NCBI RefSeq assembly: GCF_002443255.2
Contig: NW_019211455.1
Coordinates: 15,966,440 to 16,030,439, forward strand
Direction: 5' to 3'
Length of the DNA stretch: 64,000 nucleotides
DNA from: Varroa destructor
Lineage: Eukaryota; Arthropoda; Arachnida; Mesostigmata; Varroidae
In this document: in pieces, positions 1 through 11,876 of the stretch
How the letters are laid out: each line of letters opens with the position of its first letter
Numbering within the stretch: the first letter of the stretch is position 1
Made by a program: the position numbers and the translations under genes
The notes under the pieces: generated by a model
Databases searched by the model: none
Seen by the model: only the letters and a program-made list of their open reading frames with translations
Told to the model about the DNA's origin: nothing

Positions 1-380
1 AAGCGAAACGTCATGTTGACCAGATTTCGACGATAACAAGCGGAAATTGTCAAAAACTATAGGCGCCTATATAACCAGAGTTATTAAGAAGTGAGATTAC
101 AGACAAACGGCTGCGAAGAGTAAATTTTCTGTTCATTGAAACGAACATCAGCTACGCCCCCATGCTTTTTTAGTCTGAAACACTGATACAAGCAGAATAT
201 TCCGGGATAGCTTCATAAGATCATGTAGGACTGTTTGAGCTAAAATATAAATGTATTGTCGTTAAACAAGGCGTGACGTTTCGAAGCTAGATTCTATGTA
301 AGCAATTAGTTAAAGGGAAGCTCGTGCACCTATTATTGATCGGCTAGAGGTAAAATGTAATCAAGATCAGATGTAAATTT

Positions 381-470
381 GCCCCTGCTAGCGCTTAGTG
401 GCCCCGTTTCGCCGAGTCCGACCCCCCGTCCACCCCGCACCTGCCGAGGCGGAGTGCGTCGTACAACAGT
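381..470. other. Local GC-rich island
   Basis: About 90 bp rich in C-runs (GCCCC, CCCCCC, CCACCCC) and CpG inside AT-rich surroundings. Frames across it are open on both strands for about 30 codons. On the minus strand a CTCGGCAG/gtgcgg donor-like site is present. It could be a small exon or a promoter-proximal patch; no choice is possible from sequence alone. Confidence 0.4.
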
Positions 471-479
471 TGCACCTTA

Positions 480-1412
480 ATAGCAACTAGTCAATTTACT
501 TCCGTGTGTCTGAAAATGATGATGCTACTAATTACTATGTAGGTGGGGTGGCTATTGACTTCCAAACGTTGAAGTTGTCTTCGCTCCTGAAACACTGAGT
601 AGAACGTGTTCTGGGGCTTCGCAATACAGAGTTATACATACAATTTAAAAATGTTATTCGATTAAAATATTACGGATAACGAAGCAAACAAAAAAAACGT
701 AGAGTGTCCAGGACGGGAAGGCCACTCATTCTGTGTATGTAGGCACGTTTTTCTATCAAAAAATTATATATGCTTGTGAACAGTGAACAGACGACGACCC
801 ATTACGCTGCATTTCACCTCGACCGTATTCTGTCTACGTTTCTCTGTCAAGCAGTATGCCATCCTGCTTCTTTAACAGACGTACCAGTTTTCCATTTGGA
901 GCGTGTGTTACTATTTTTACTAAACGACAAGACTCACTCCTTCGTTAGATGATCGGTCCGCGGAGCAGACACAACGACCTACCACCGCCGTAGTTGCTAT
1001 CGTCGCTTTTAAATATTATCAAAAAAGGTTCGCTCGTACTTTCCTTACGAGGATGAAGAAGGAAGAGGTCAAAATCCAAACATCAAATTTCCTGTACGTG
1101 CGCATTTCTACTACGTAGTAAGTTACTCAGATAGTAACAACTTAGTGAACCAAGTTGCTTTCCCTCGTTAGCCCAGCCGAATCAGCTGACTGTATCTGCC
1201 ACACAGATCATCTCGTTTGAGAGATGTTGACAAAGCACGAAAAGTATTAGAGTGGAAGACGAAACGAAAATAGTGCGCTTTCACCGTTCGCTCGTGACTG
1301 CTCGCTTCGTGTGGTCTATAGGCAACAGTCCTTACTGGTTATGAGCGAACCTCTGACGCTAACACGTCGCTGTTATTATCATATGGTCCTAGCCATGTTC
1401 TTCGATCGAAAT

Positions 1413-1444
<32 letters not shown>

Positions 1445-2960
1445 GTGACACTAGACGGCAAAGGCCATTGGGAGTTTAAAAATCGTCTTTATTTGTAAGC
1501 TACGCATCATTATATCATGAAGTAATTAGAAATTTCTCACCGTTAGTAACCAATTTTATTGCGTATAAGGGAGGATTGCATGCTCAATTGTTCGTATGTG
1601 CACGTTCTTCAGCTCGGTCTTGCTGGTACGTGCGGTTCCCGTTTGTACAAACAGCACGCATTACCTTTTTAAGGTCTATTGCCGATTGAATTTCGGTGTT
1701 GTTGCTGTTTTGCCCTTGCGGTTAATACTAATTTTCTAGCGGCATGTTTATCGATTGGCGGTGGTGATGACGTATTCAGGTCCCGATAAGGCAGTCCTGT
1801 TAATGTCCTTGTGCTGACACAGCAGCCATCGCTTTCTCTATCATGCAATGTACCTATGAAACTGGAGACGTCTGAAGAAATCTGTTAGAATCTGAAACGT
1901 CATTTCGAACTTTGTAGAACAATTCCTAGTAAGTACATGTCCTGCTCAGTTAGTATATATATAATCAGCGTTTGTAATATATGTTACAAAAGAGTCTAAT
2001 TATGCACTCGGTTGTAAATATGGCCGCGTATTTTGCCGATCGCCATTTAGTCATCGGTCAGTAACCAACGAATACATAAAAAGCGTTGCCTGTTTGTTCG
2101 GCTGTCTTTTATTTACCTCTATGACTTGGATTGACGCTTTCAAAGGCGCTCAACTAAGACATAGAAATATAAGCAGGTCAATTTATGTTTTCGTTTATGC
2201 CTTTCATCGTTCGTTGGGTTTTTTTCGACACAGTTTCTTGCAAAGCAAACTGGTCAAAAGCCTGAAATCGATTTGTATTTTTATTTGTATCACAAAAAGA
2301 GAAATAATGCTATCTACACTAAGTCGTCGATGCGGTGATACGATCAGTGGCTGCTGCAATGACAATCACTTTAGGTCGTTCTGGTAGGACAGTGATTAAA
2401 CCTTAGCGTCGTCATTCTGTGACCCCGAGTACAGGCGTAATCTTTCGACCCTTTTACGTACACACACGGAATATCATTCGATACTTTCCCCTCCAAATTC
2501 GTGTGATTATTAGAGTCCCTTTCAGCCCCTTTGTCCCGCCATCGCATCGCATATGTGTGGCCAATCTATTTGACTAATTCATTCTAGCTAGCAAACCGCC
2601 ACTAGGTCGGCGCCGGTCTATCTTTCTTGACCTGGCCAGTCTTAGTCATCGTATGACCATCTTGACTTTTAAGCCGTGCAGTTAGCTTCGGAAAATTCAC
2701 GGCACAAAGTTAAACACGGTTTGCTCGCTAATCGCTGTTCTCGATGCTGCTAAATGAGCCGATGGCAACTATCCCTGGATATCCGGTGGAAGCTGTATCT
2801 TCCCCTGTCCCTCAGCTTCAGATCGTCTGAAGCCACTACTGGCTACTCTGCCTTGACAAAGCATTGCAGCATTGCCCCGCGCTAGCCACCAAAGAGACCT
2901 ACTGGCAGAAGCCTCGGTTTCGGCCTGGCAGCGACGGTCGCTCAGCAGCTGCGTGAGTAA
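480..2960. other. No supported gene
   Basis: AT-rich sequence holding the ATT microsatellite. The frames at 770-952 and 2094-2387 have no splice or start context and look accidental. A GC-richer patch from about 2570 leads into the 3.0-3.3 kb hairpin region. Confidence 0.5.
1415..1444. repeat. ATT trinucleotide microsatellite
   Basis: About ten uninterrupted ATT units. The flanks are unique sequence with no convincing reading frame, so this looks like a non-coding simple repeat. Confidence 0.95.
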
Positions 2961-3177
2961 CAGCATCAATGGTTATCTTCAGTGCATTGCTGGGTGTGGT
3001 TCGTGGCTTTGAGTGTGATGCATTCGCATGGCCGTCGCCTGCTGCCGCCGCCGCCAAGATTTGCCCCAGTGCCACCACTTTAGCCTGCAGCTATACCTGT
3101 GTAGGGCATAAATGTGGTACAAAAAAGGGGCACATGTTCGTTTGCGGATCCTGTGGCGACGGTTGCTGTGCAGTCAC

Positions 3178-3206
3178 TTTTGTCGTTGTTGCTAACAACG
3201 ACAAAA
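3178..3206. other. Perfect 13-bp hairpin
   Basis: TTTTGTCGTTGTT at 3178-3190 pairs with its exact complement at 3194-3206 across a 3-nt loop GCT. A GTCAC/GTGAC pair just outside extends the symmetry with a small bulge. Overlapping frames on both strands (plus 2969-3325, minus 3080-3343) are at least partly a by-product of this symmetry. Confidence 0.85.
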
Positions 3207-3349
3207 TGGTGACTCTTTCTAGCTTCGTCCGGTCGCTCAGTCGACCAGCCATTAAATATCGACTTGTTGTTACTGCCGACAAGATGGACGGATGCTGTGA
3301 TGCTCATGCGCTCCGTAACGCCTGAAGGGACATAGACGCCCACGAACGA

Positions 3350-6300
3350 CAGAAGCGAAAGCAGAAGACAATCGAAGGCAATAATGAATGGATACTGTTG
3401 TTGCGGTATTTACGAACTGTGTTCGTCAAACGACAGATGTTGCAGATGTCAAGCAGCTGCACATGGCTTTGCTGCTAGAAATCTAGTGAGGGACGGTCTT
3501 GCATCGTTGACTGCACGCAGAGTAACTGCACCAGTTAAATGATCAGGACATGTAGCAGGGAAAATCCGCTTCTGGTCCTGCAGGTACACGTTAACTTGTG
3601 GATTGCTAGTAGTTGGTACTGCCATTAATGGGGTGATGACGTTGGCGCCTCGATAATAGCAGTGGTAACGAGAGCGACGGTCTTTTTATGTTAAGTGCGA
3701 ATCATTTTTGCTAGAGAAGTCGCATCCATTGAATCCGATCGGCTTTTGTATTATTTGTTCCTACCATCTTTCCTTGTTTCGACAGGCCCTAAGCGACAAA
3801 GGCACGTTACTACCTACTAATGTAGATAAGTCACCCATTAAACGCTGTTATTCAAACCTTTTTCCGTCTAATTGAGGATGCTGTTAGCGTTTGAGTTCTT
3901 ACGTCATTGGATGTAAAATAGCAGAGTTACTTTTCGTAATAGCAACATTAAAGAACGGTAGTTAAGTTAGGGTCATCTCAAAAGTATTCGTTGTTTTTTT
4001 CTAAATAATTTACTAATAAGGGCCTAATCAGTGGTTATTTTGACTAACCATCGTCTAGTGTTACCAGTCCATGGTGATTTTAAGCGGCTGACTCTGACTT
4101 CCTACACAGCTGTTGATACGGTTTCGTTTATTTAGTTAGCTAGCTTTTGATAACTTCGATATATTTTGCTACTCATTCATTCTCAGCGTTTGCTGCCAGG
4201 CCAGCTTTACCTAGAGCTGCTTTTCCTGCTCGAGGTAGGAGTTAGCCAGGAAGCACGAGTAAGTGATCCGACATGGCTGACGAAAAAGCTGGATAGTCTG
4301 TATAGCTTGAGAAGATTAAGCTTTTCAGATAGTACAAATAAACATGGTCAAAAGGCATATGGACGGCAGGCGCTAACTAATCAGTAGCACCATGCGGATT
4401 GATTAAGCGATTAGATTGATGTCTGATCACATCTGAAGATGATTACTGGCACAATCGGTAATCTGACTCAATCTATCTGAGTACGCAATGTGATAGAGTT
4501 AGCTCGCTTGAAGCACAATTACTAACTAGTACACTACCGAATAGCAGACGCTCTGAAAACTAGCAGTGTTACGTTAGAGACCGCTAAGGTTAGCTTAGCC
4601 ATAACGATCACTGCGAGAACGCGTGCAGTGATCACCACCGCTGCAAGCGATTCACAGTACGCTGAATGGTACTATACACAATAAAAACATCGTAGAGGAC
4701 GATGGCTAGTAGTAATTGTTATTGCTCGCGCAAATAATGGAAGAAACGATTGTGATGACTAAGGCGGCGCGTATTAAGCTTTGCGGCTGTAAGGACAAGA
4801 CCGAAACAAAATGTCGCTGCCTAACAGAAAAACTTTTCGTTCGTTTAGAAAAGTCTGAAGACGCATACCAAAGGTGAACGCTGGCGAAGAGAGAAAGTGA
4901 ATCAAATGTCGTCCCACGAAGCCGATGATGACCCATAGATGAATGGATCGCATGAAAGGCTGGTGACGCTCAGGTTGTCTGTACAGCTAGCTAGAGACAT
5001 CGTTTTCATGTTCAGGATAATAACTGCGGCAGGGGCACAAGTACCTGACATATCAACAGATTACGTGGCGCGCTGTTGTTCAAGTTGAGGTAGCACAGGC
5101 GGCAAGGTACGATCAGGTGAAATAGGTCAATAAACATAGACGCAATGCCTCGATCACACTGTCCCTTGCCGAGCATTATTGTCAATGTTAGACGAAATGG
5201 GGCGCCAGGAAACCCCTTTTCGGTACCATATGCGTTTGTTATTTTTGTAGCTGGACGCGCAAAAGACGTTAATCTTATGGTTGTATGATAAAAAAAATAG
5301 ATAAAAAGGAAGACGTATAGTGAATGGGTGAATTTATCTATTCCCTGTGCATACAGTTGAGGGTTAACTGTGCCAAATGGCGTTCTTCCAATGAATCCGC
5401 TCAAACGCTGTAGTAATCGAGAAATCTCTATGTCAGTAGCGCACTTATAATGAATGTTGCTATTTACCCCAAATAAGTATAAGACTAGAGGATACGAAGT
5501 TCAACGTAATCGCGATATACCTGCCGACACGACTCGCTTTCAGTGTCGCATCTTGGCTCATATTGACCATACTTCAGATATTCTCGGTAGCGTTTTGATT
5601 CACACCCCATTTGACGTTCCGTTTCACTGCATACCTTCCGAAAAGTACACGTAAACATTACGGAAGCCTGCATGACAACATACGAATAGAAGTGTACAAA
5701 AAACCATCTTATTCCAAGTGGCTAACATGAGTAGTACAAGCTATACTTTTGATATAACCGAAAGGGCATCTCCTTAAACGAACATTTGCGGAACGACTTG
5801 CGCTCTCGGTATCCAGTTGAAAAGCCTACGCCATTTTATCCGGCGATGTCACAAGTAGTATCGTAATAGCTAAGATGGAATTTAGTACGTTAATGGGTGT
5901 ACGACCTTCGTGCACTTGGTACAGGTGCATAGTACATGCATACTCTGTAAACAGGCAAGCCGTTTGTGCCTTATGTTATATAACTATATAACCCACAATC
6001 CGAGTGAATCGCATAATTTCACGCAAACGATCTATGAATTGGAGCAGTCCCGAATTGTTCATATATAACTAAAATTAGAAAAAAGTCTATCATATCTCCT
6101 AAATCTTTAAATTGATGACCGTTCTAGTCAATACAGCGTTGATAACAATGAGTTCTTATTGATTCATCACTCGGCGTTGTCACACATACTCACTCAATGG
6201 CGGCTTTTCAATCGTCTAGAATCGTCGGTTTTTTAATGTAGACATTATCTTTAGATTGCAGCTCTCCCACAAGAAAGAAGAAGAACTTCCCAGAAGAAAC

Positions 6301-8800
6301 ATTAGGCCAATGGAACGGACAGGGTGTTCCGTAAAACCGTTTTTCGTTCAGGTTGTACGTTTAAAAGCTTCTTATCAAGATATGCTCTTACATCGTGATG
6401 AATGTATGCCGTTAAACACAAAATTCATTACTTTTGCAAAGTCTTCCCGAATGTGTAATAAAAGGGATTCTTACAACAGATTTAAGTAACTGGCACCAGT
6501 CACTTACCGTCAAAAAATTTATCCTAGGTCTAATTTCTGCTAAATTTCAGTAATATGTGGATTTACAGTTGCCTAATAGGTGAAACTGCTTTAATAAATC
6601 TTCTTTGAAAACTGCCCATGTTTAATATCGTTCGTGTAATTATCTTCTTCATTTTCATCGATAGCACTTACTATAATTTTTTTTCATTTGCAGTGTCTCG
6701 AAATGCGGTGAATACTTGATTTATTGATTCTAAGCTCACGATTTGCTTGTTTAGTTTCAGCGTTTGTTTTTGTACTCTTGGTCTTCCGGAGCATTGTCTG
6801 TAAATATCCTAGGCATATATATGCGTCCCAAACTAATTTTCTATCCGGTTCATTTTAAGTCATGTAAATGGATTTGCCCTAAACTTCCTGCAATAATATT
6901 TTTTATATGTCTGCTAAATGTTCATGTTTCAGATAGCATCTTGGAGCATATTTTCTTTGCTCAGAAGTAAATATTGATCTATTCATTATTTTCACGTAAT
7001 TACAGCCTAAAAAAGAAAAACAATTAAAATGTTAAGACTCGTTAAGTAGTGTATACCTTTTTCGGACATGGTGTGTGTGTGGGAGATCGATAAGACTCCC
7101 TTGACTTCTCCTTCGATTGCCGTTCCCCTGCTGCTATTTACTAATATGTGGTATATACGTGTAACGGGTGTCTGTTGCATTTCGTTCGTTAAATTACCTT
7201 GATTCATTTCCATTGATTCCTTTACTAGGGCTTTAGAGTACTGTCTACTAAAAATTCGATTCAGATCAACAGTATAATAGCACCGTATTGTGTAAATATG
7301 CCTTTGAGGAAGACGCACGAAATTTCGTAGGGTACTTAAATTTAGGTTACCGTTTAAGTTTTACCGCAGCCATTCAGATAATGGCTATCGAGTAAATTGG
7401 AATAAAGTACCTGAAAAGTTCTTTTTGTGACCGGTTCATAAGGTTATAACTGATTCGGACGCGAACCTGTGTATGCAAGTGTTACCCCTTTTAAAATAAG
7501 CTGTACCTAGTAATACAATACAACTTACTTTCAGTTGAAAATTGCGTAGCCTATTATTGGAATATGATACGCCAACATTATATCAAGACACCATATAAAA
7601 AGAAGTTAAAACGAAACACGAAATTTATCCATAAAAATTTCACATTTTTTTTTTTATGAACACGATCGTTACGCGGCACAGCTTAGTAAAACCAACCTTT
7701 TGACCACCTATAGGCTCACAATTAATACAACAATAGGCTCACAGTCGCCAACAAATGCAAAAGTACTCACTGATGCTGCTCTGTACCTCGAGGGCAAAAC
7801 TTCATCACCTAGGCGGAAAGTCTACCTATCAAAATGTAGCTGCACTCTAAGACTCGTTTTGTGTTTTCTCTCGGGATTACTATTCCTCACCCGTGTCGCA
7901 ATAGCAAAAACTCTGCATTCGCCAATAATACAGGACATTTGTTTTTTAAATGTTTTGTTACCATTTGCTCCTCGATTTTCGAACTTCTACCGAATTGCAT
8001 CTTGGCGTGTTAGGCGATGCGTGTCCGGTTTGTGTACGTCGTTAGCTCGTCTATGCGCCCTTGTTATCCTCTACGGCAATCTCTACAGTAGTCTTTCTTA
8101 TCTACGAAATATAAGTACTTTCGCATACTTGTAATCTGAATACATCCTACCACTGTTAAAGTTCGGACTATTTGACGCCCTTACGAACACGTGCACGTGC
8201 AACGTACGAGAATATAGTATGGAACTCGCGAAACGTTGTTTCTGGCACTGTTGGTGCCTACACCTACGTGTCTCGTAGAGGAGTCATAGTTCGATACCAA
8301 ACTCATTGCTTATGGAAGTATCTGGAATCTTCTGTAATAGATCTTCTAATAGTTTGCAAAAGTTGATTGGACTGCCGCTGGGCTGCTGGGAAACATCCGA
8401 TCTAAACCGCTCTATTGATAGACGCTGTTTCTACGGCTGTTGTTTTAGAGGGCTCAGGCTTTAATTGAAGTCTTAAAACGTGATGGATAGTGAACCTGAT
8501 TGATCCGATCCACCAGTTCTGACCATGAAAAAGCCACCATAACTGATCCCGGCAGTTTCTTTGTTTAGCAGTGCCAGCGTGGCATTCTGCTTTACTTCGT
8601 CACAGTAGGTACATGCGTGACATGTATGCTCTGAATCCGAAATCTGTACTAATCGTCGGCCGAATCACAACGTTTGATCGCTAATGCCACAAGTGGGTCA
8701 CGTCAAATCATAGCGTCCATATAAATAAAATAAAGACTGCGTTGAATGTACAGACCAATCACAAATGTTAAGCTCATGCTGTCGGTAGTTTTTTTTCTTT
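3350..8800. other. No supported gene
   Basis: Low-complexity T-runs and short chance frames. The 144-codon plus frame at 7700-8134 and the 130-codon minus frame at 5012-5404 have lengths expected by chance in a window of this size and lack exon signals. A 23-bp-spaced direct repeat of ATAGGCTCACA occurs at 7709 and 7732. Confidence 0.45.
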
Positions 8801-8803
8801 CAG

Positions 8804-8886
8804 TAGCGTCGAACGGGAGATATCACGCAGGGGTTAGCTGGGGCGTTAGCGGAAATCTTCATCTTTGCGGCTTGCTGAGTAAATTT
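8804..8886 (+). CDS. Candidate internal exon
   Basis: Lies between a strong acceptor (a T-rich tract ending CTTTCAG) and a consensus donor (AAATTT/gtaagt). Two bases complete a codon, and 27 codons follow without a stop, including YHAGVSWGVSGNLHLCG. No partner exon was found, and the peptide is not recognised. Support is splice-site quality only. Confidence 0.2.
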
Positions 8887-9525
8887 GTAAGTTTTCGCCG
8901 TAGCTTAAGCCTGATTGCTGTTCTACGCGCTATAAATCTCATTTACCCTGTTTTTTTTTTAGTACTAATGCCATCTACTTAATCAGTTCCCGCCTTCTAA
9001 ACGTGCATTTGCCAACGTCCAATGTCACAGCATCCGACTAGCGAAGCAGAAGAAAGTATTGTAAGCACCGCGATCTACTCTATGAAAAAAAATCTATTAA
9101 TTTTCGGCAGCATTAGAAGAGATGGGGGAAGAGGCGCGGCCCGTCTGTTACTGGAACCCCTGAAGCCTCAAACACCTAATTAATGCACGGAGACAGTGTG
9201 ATATTTTACGCACCTGTTGGTCGAACGAAAATAGCAAAGTAAGCTAATAGATGGATGTCTATTGTAAGATTTTTTTTCCGAACTTCAGACAGTTCGATGA
9301 CAAATAGAAGACAATGCAGCAAGTGGGCACTGCCTGTTACAGGTAAATATTACTCTCTAGACTGATGTATGCGAGATTTTCGTGCCGTGGTCTTAGGAAG
9401 AGTGGCGTAACGATACAGTTTTATCGTTTCTATCATACAATTTGAATCTATTTGTTAATACGGTACTGCCATTTCGAACAACCGATAATGGCCAGGATAA
9501 AATACATCTTGGATCTGATACGTTT

Positions 9526-9798
9526 TTACTTTTTCGACTGATTTAGGGACGCGCATATTTGCGGAACATTCGTCATCTGTTCGAGCTTTGAGTGTAACAA
9601 AGCTAGTCGTAAATTGACCTTCAGATTGTATCGGAACACTCTTTCAAACGTGCCCATCTTTCTGTAGTTTTCCAAAGAGCCGCATTTGCACTCGCTGGGT
9701 ATCAAAATGGGTAGAAATGTACAGCTGTACATGCCAAATTGATGCTTTTCGATCACTTTCGGCGTGACGAGATCCGTTCGCAAACCCGCGATAATCAA
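9526..9798 (-). CDS. Candidate exon, unknown protein
   Basis: An open frame of about 90 codons ending in TAA. Hand-counted GC by codon position is about 43%, 35% and 61%, a strong coding-like periodicity compared with other frames here. Visible peptide elements are GLRTDLVTPKVIEKHQFG, a cysteine-bearing SECKCGS, and a basic end NQSKK. The same frame continues upstream, interrupted only by the TGA at 9811-9813, into the frame at 9811-10038. It is either the last exon of a spliced gene or part of a decaying one. No family was recognised. Confidence 0.38.
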   Translation of the reverse strand: MIIAGLRTDLVTPKVIEKHQFGMYSCTFLPILIPSECKCGSLENYRKMGTFERVFRYNLKVNLRLALLHSKLEQMTNVPQICASLNQSKK

Positions 9799-9810
9799 AT
9801 TAGAAGTGTC

Positions 9811-10038
9811 TCAGCACATCATTATAGCCGGCCACATTCGTATTGTACCGTTGGTTACCATAGAGGCAACGTGAGAGATTTCTAGCATTTTCATCGGCCA
9901 CCATATCGTGTCACGCTCAGTAATTGCCAACAGAAGATAAGCATGTACACAAATAGAACCATACACAGATATCACACGGAACAGGAGAGCAGACCTCACG
10001 TCCGTAGCGTGACTGGCCCGTTAGTGGTAAAAACGCCG
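9811..10038 (-). pseudogene. Upstream frame separated by an in-frame TGA
   Basis: About 75 codons in the same frame as 9526-9798, ending at a TGA only 12 nt before that frame resumes. It encodes a hydrophobic stretch, RVISVYGSICVHAYLLLAI, that could be a membrane helix. Codon-position bias is weak. If both halves are one gene, the TGA makes it a pseudogene, or the stop is removed by a small intron I could not place. Chance adjacency of two open stretches remains possible. Confidence 0.25.
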
Positions 10039-10133
10039 CGTAAACTGAGAACGAACCGAGGCATGATCAACATACATAGTACAGGCACCACAACAACAAC
10101 GGGAACATTAATAATAGCGCCGATACCGGTGGC
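9996..10133 (-). CDS. Candidate exon with a hydrophobic segment
   Basis: Begins directly after a good minus-strand acceptor: a T-rich tract followed by CATTTTTAG. It stays open for 45 codons to a TGA. The start encodes GAIINVPVVVVVPVLCMLI, a likely membrane-spanning segment, followed by a basic MPRFVLSLRG. It overlaps the 9811-10038 frame by about 40 nt in a different frame, so joining them needs a frameshift or an unseen intron. A membrane protein is suggested but no receptor family is recognised. Confidence 0.27.
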   Translation of the reverse strand, partial: ATGIGAIINVPVVVVVPVLCMLIMPRFVLSLRGVFTTNGPVTLRT

Positions 10134-10238
10134 CTAAAAATGTCTACTCAAAAAAAATAAGTATTTAAGTAATCAGAGAAATAATCAGATTTACTGAACC
10201 TAGGTTTATATATATTACCGTCTATGGATCTGTATGGA

Positions 10239-10373
10239 TCAGCAACTGCTCGAAATATTTAACACCGCAAGGAGAAAAGCTGGCTCGTTTATGGCCCATA
10301 TGGAACTCCAGAAATATGAGGCCGTTTCAACGATGACTTGCATTATTCGAGATGACGCGTTTGACAATGACGA
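10239..10373 (-). CDS. Candidate exon after a TTGCAG acceptor
   Basis: Starts after the acceptor TTTTAATTGCAG and is open in phase 0 for 44 codons to TGA. The peptide includes SSRIMQVIVETASYFWSSIW and a hydrophobic AFLLAVL. The exon upstream (10581-10659) also ends in phase 0, so the two can be joined. Codon-position composition shows no clear bias, so support is limited to splice signals. A donor before the TGA is not obvious. Confidence 0.25.
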   Translation of the reverse strand, partial: SSLSNASSRIMQVIVETASYFWSSIWAINEPAFLLAVLNISSSC

Positions 10374-10580
10374 CTGCAATTAAAATTGAGCCCGAGTGAG
10401 TAAAACAAGCAGAGCTGAGAAGTCCGCGTTCTCTCTTTTTCCCTACATCGCGTGTCCGCGATTTCATTGTCTCGTTGGATTGTTTGCACAATGGGGCGGA
10501 AAACTCGTATCGAATGTCGAGAAGCTTAGAAGGGGCCGGAAAGGATGTTTAAAGGAGCATTTTATACAGAAAGTGGTTAC

Positions 10581-10659
10581 GTTGTTCTGGGACAAATATG
10601 AAGTTGCGGTGAAGCCTTCAAGGTGGTCGGCGAAAGACACTACGATCATATACACGCAC
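10581..10659 (-). CDS. Candidate internal exon with good splice sites
   Basis: Bounded on the minus strand by the acceptor CTTTTTTCTACAG and the donor AACAAC/gtaacc. One base completes a codon, then 26 codons end in phase 0. It would splice across a 207-nt intron to 10373. The peptide starts CVYMIVVSFADHLEGF. The frame continues past the donor to a stop at 10464, so intron retention or no splicing at all is equally compatible with the sequence. Confidence 0.25.
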
Positions 10660-11377
10660 CTGTAGAAAAAAGAGCCATTCATTTTCCATTTTCTATCGAG
10701 ATCTCAGGCCAATTGCGTCTTGGATCTGCGTCCACAGTGGTAGCAGATGTATTGGTTCTCAAATTGTTGCAAGTTCACAAATTAATTGGACCTGCTTTAC
10801 ATGATTTTCTTTGGGACACGAAACCCTTTTCAGCTTGTGCCAGTCTTATACACCGAGAAATCACACGAGCCTATTTTTAGGTAAACTGCTCTACCAACAT
10901 AAATGATTTACGTCACAATTGAAACATGGCGGTACATCGATTTCTCTTGGTAATGTTATGCTCTACTGTTGAAACGTTTCTGACGTATTTAAGCTCCATG
11001 TTTGCACTGTGGACGTAGCCATATCCGGCCTCGTTGATGTCCTAGACACAGCAAACGCTTGCCCACTGCATTTGTTTTCTTGTTTATGGATAGTTCTTTT
11101 TGCCCGTCTGATTGTCGGCAGTAGGGTGTGCTGGCTTCTTACTGTAACTCAACCCAGCCAATGTTGTATGTCTATTATATGCACGGGGCAGAAACGGACG
11201 GAGAGCCGTGTGATGCATTTGCTGTTCGACATGCGATACTCGTAATTATGTACTTATATAACTATTTAACATCAATGTGATTATCAAGTCAATAAATGGA
11301 GGCTAAAGGATATTTTCGAATCGGTCAAATTCTATTCTATATCATTAACTCAACAAAACTGAGCTGGTCCTACTTTG

Positions 11378-11405
11378 CCCCCCGTTTCCCCTCTCCCTCC
11401 CCCCC
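11378..11405 (-). promoter_or_regulatory. Four-run G-quadruplex motif on the minus strand
   Basis: The plus strand has C-runs of 6, 4, 3 and 7 bases at 11378-11383, 11388-11391, 11395-11397 and 11399-11405. Their separators are of 4, 3 and 1 bases. The minus strand therefore satisfies the classic quadruplex rule (four G-runs of three or more with loops of one to seven). No supported gene lies beside it, so any regulatory role is unproven. Confidence 0.6.
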
Positions 11406-11845
11406 TGTTTTGCATTCGTTTTTACAACGGAGTGTCCGTTGAGGGCGTCAGAGCAGCGTATACAATACGGATAAGTATCGACAGAGAATAGCAACCAGGG
11501 ACCAACTGCCCAATCCAGATATTGTATCACATCAAACATGTAGTTGGAAAGGATTATATAGGTGTACATATGGTGGCATTTCGCGCATATATAGAAGACA
11601 TACGTCATCCGAACGGAATTGCATTTTTCGTATGGCAGACGTGGATGCTACAGTTCCGCATCGTTTCGTACTTACATGAACGGTTGACGAGTAGGTGTTG
11701 TTACTGCGATCAATAATATTTATTTTATTACTAACAGTTGTCAAACGTTAAACAAAATTACGACCCTCCTGGAGATGAACGAAGACTTTGCGATGAACTT
11801 TGCCGCTAAGTGTCTTCCGTGTTTTGAGTTCTTATTAGAATTTAT

Positions 11846-11876
11846 CTCACTCACTCACTCACTCACTCACTCACTC
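11846..11876. repeat. ACTC tetranucleotide microsatellite
   Basis: About seven and a half tandem copies of the tetranucleotide CTCA/ACTC. No coding frame is supported across it. Confidence 0.95.

Noticed and set aside
2969..3343. Overlapping plus and minus frames of 118 and 87 codons
   Set aside because: The shared hairpin at 3178-3206 makes both strands similar, and a GC-richer patch lowers stop density; neither frame has exon signals or a known motif.
7700..8134. 144-codon plus-strand frame with hydrophobic stretches
   Set aside because: It starts with a non-ATG codon, has no exon signals, and its length is within chance expectation.
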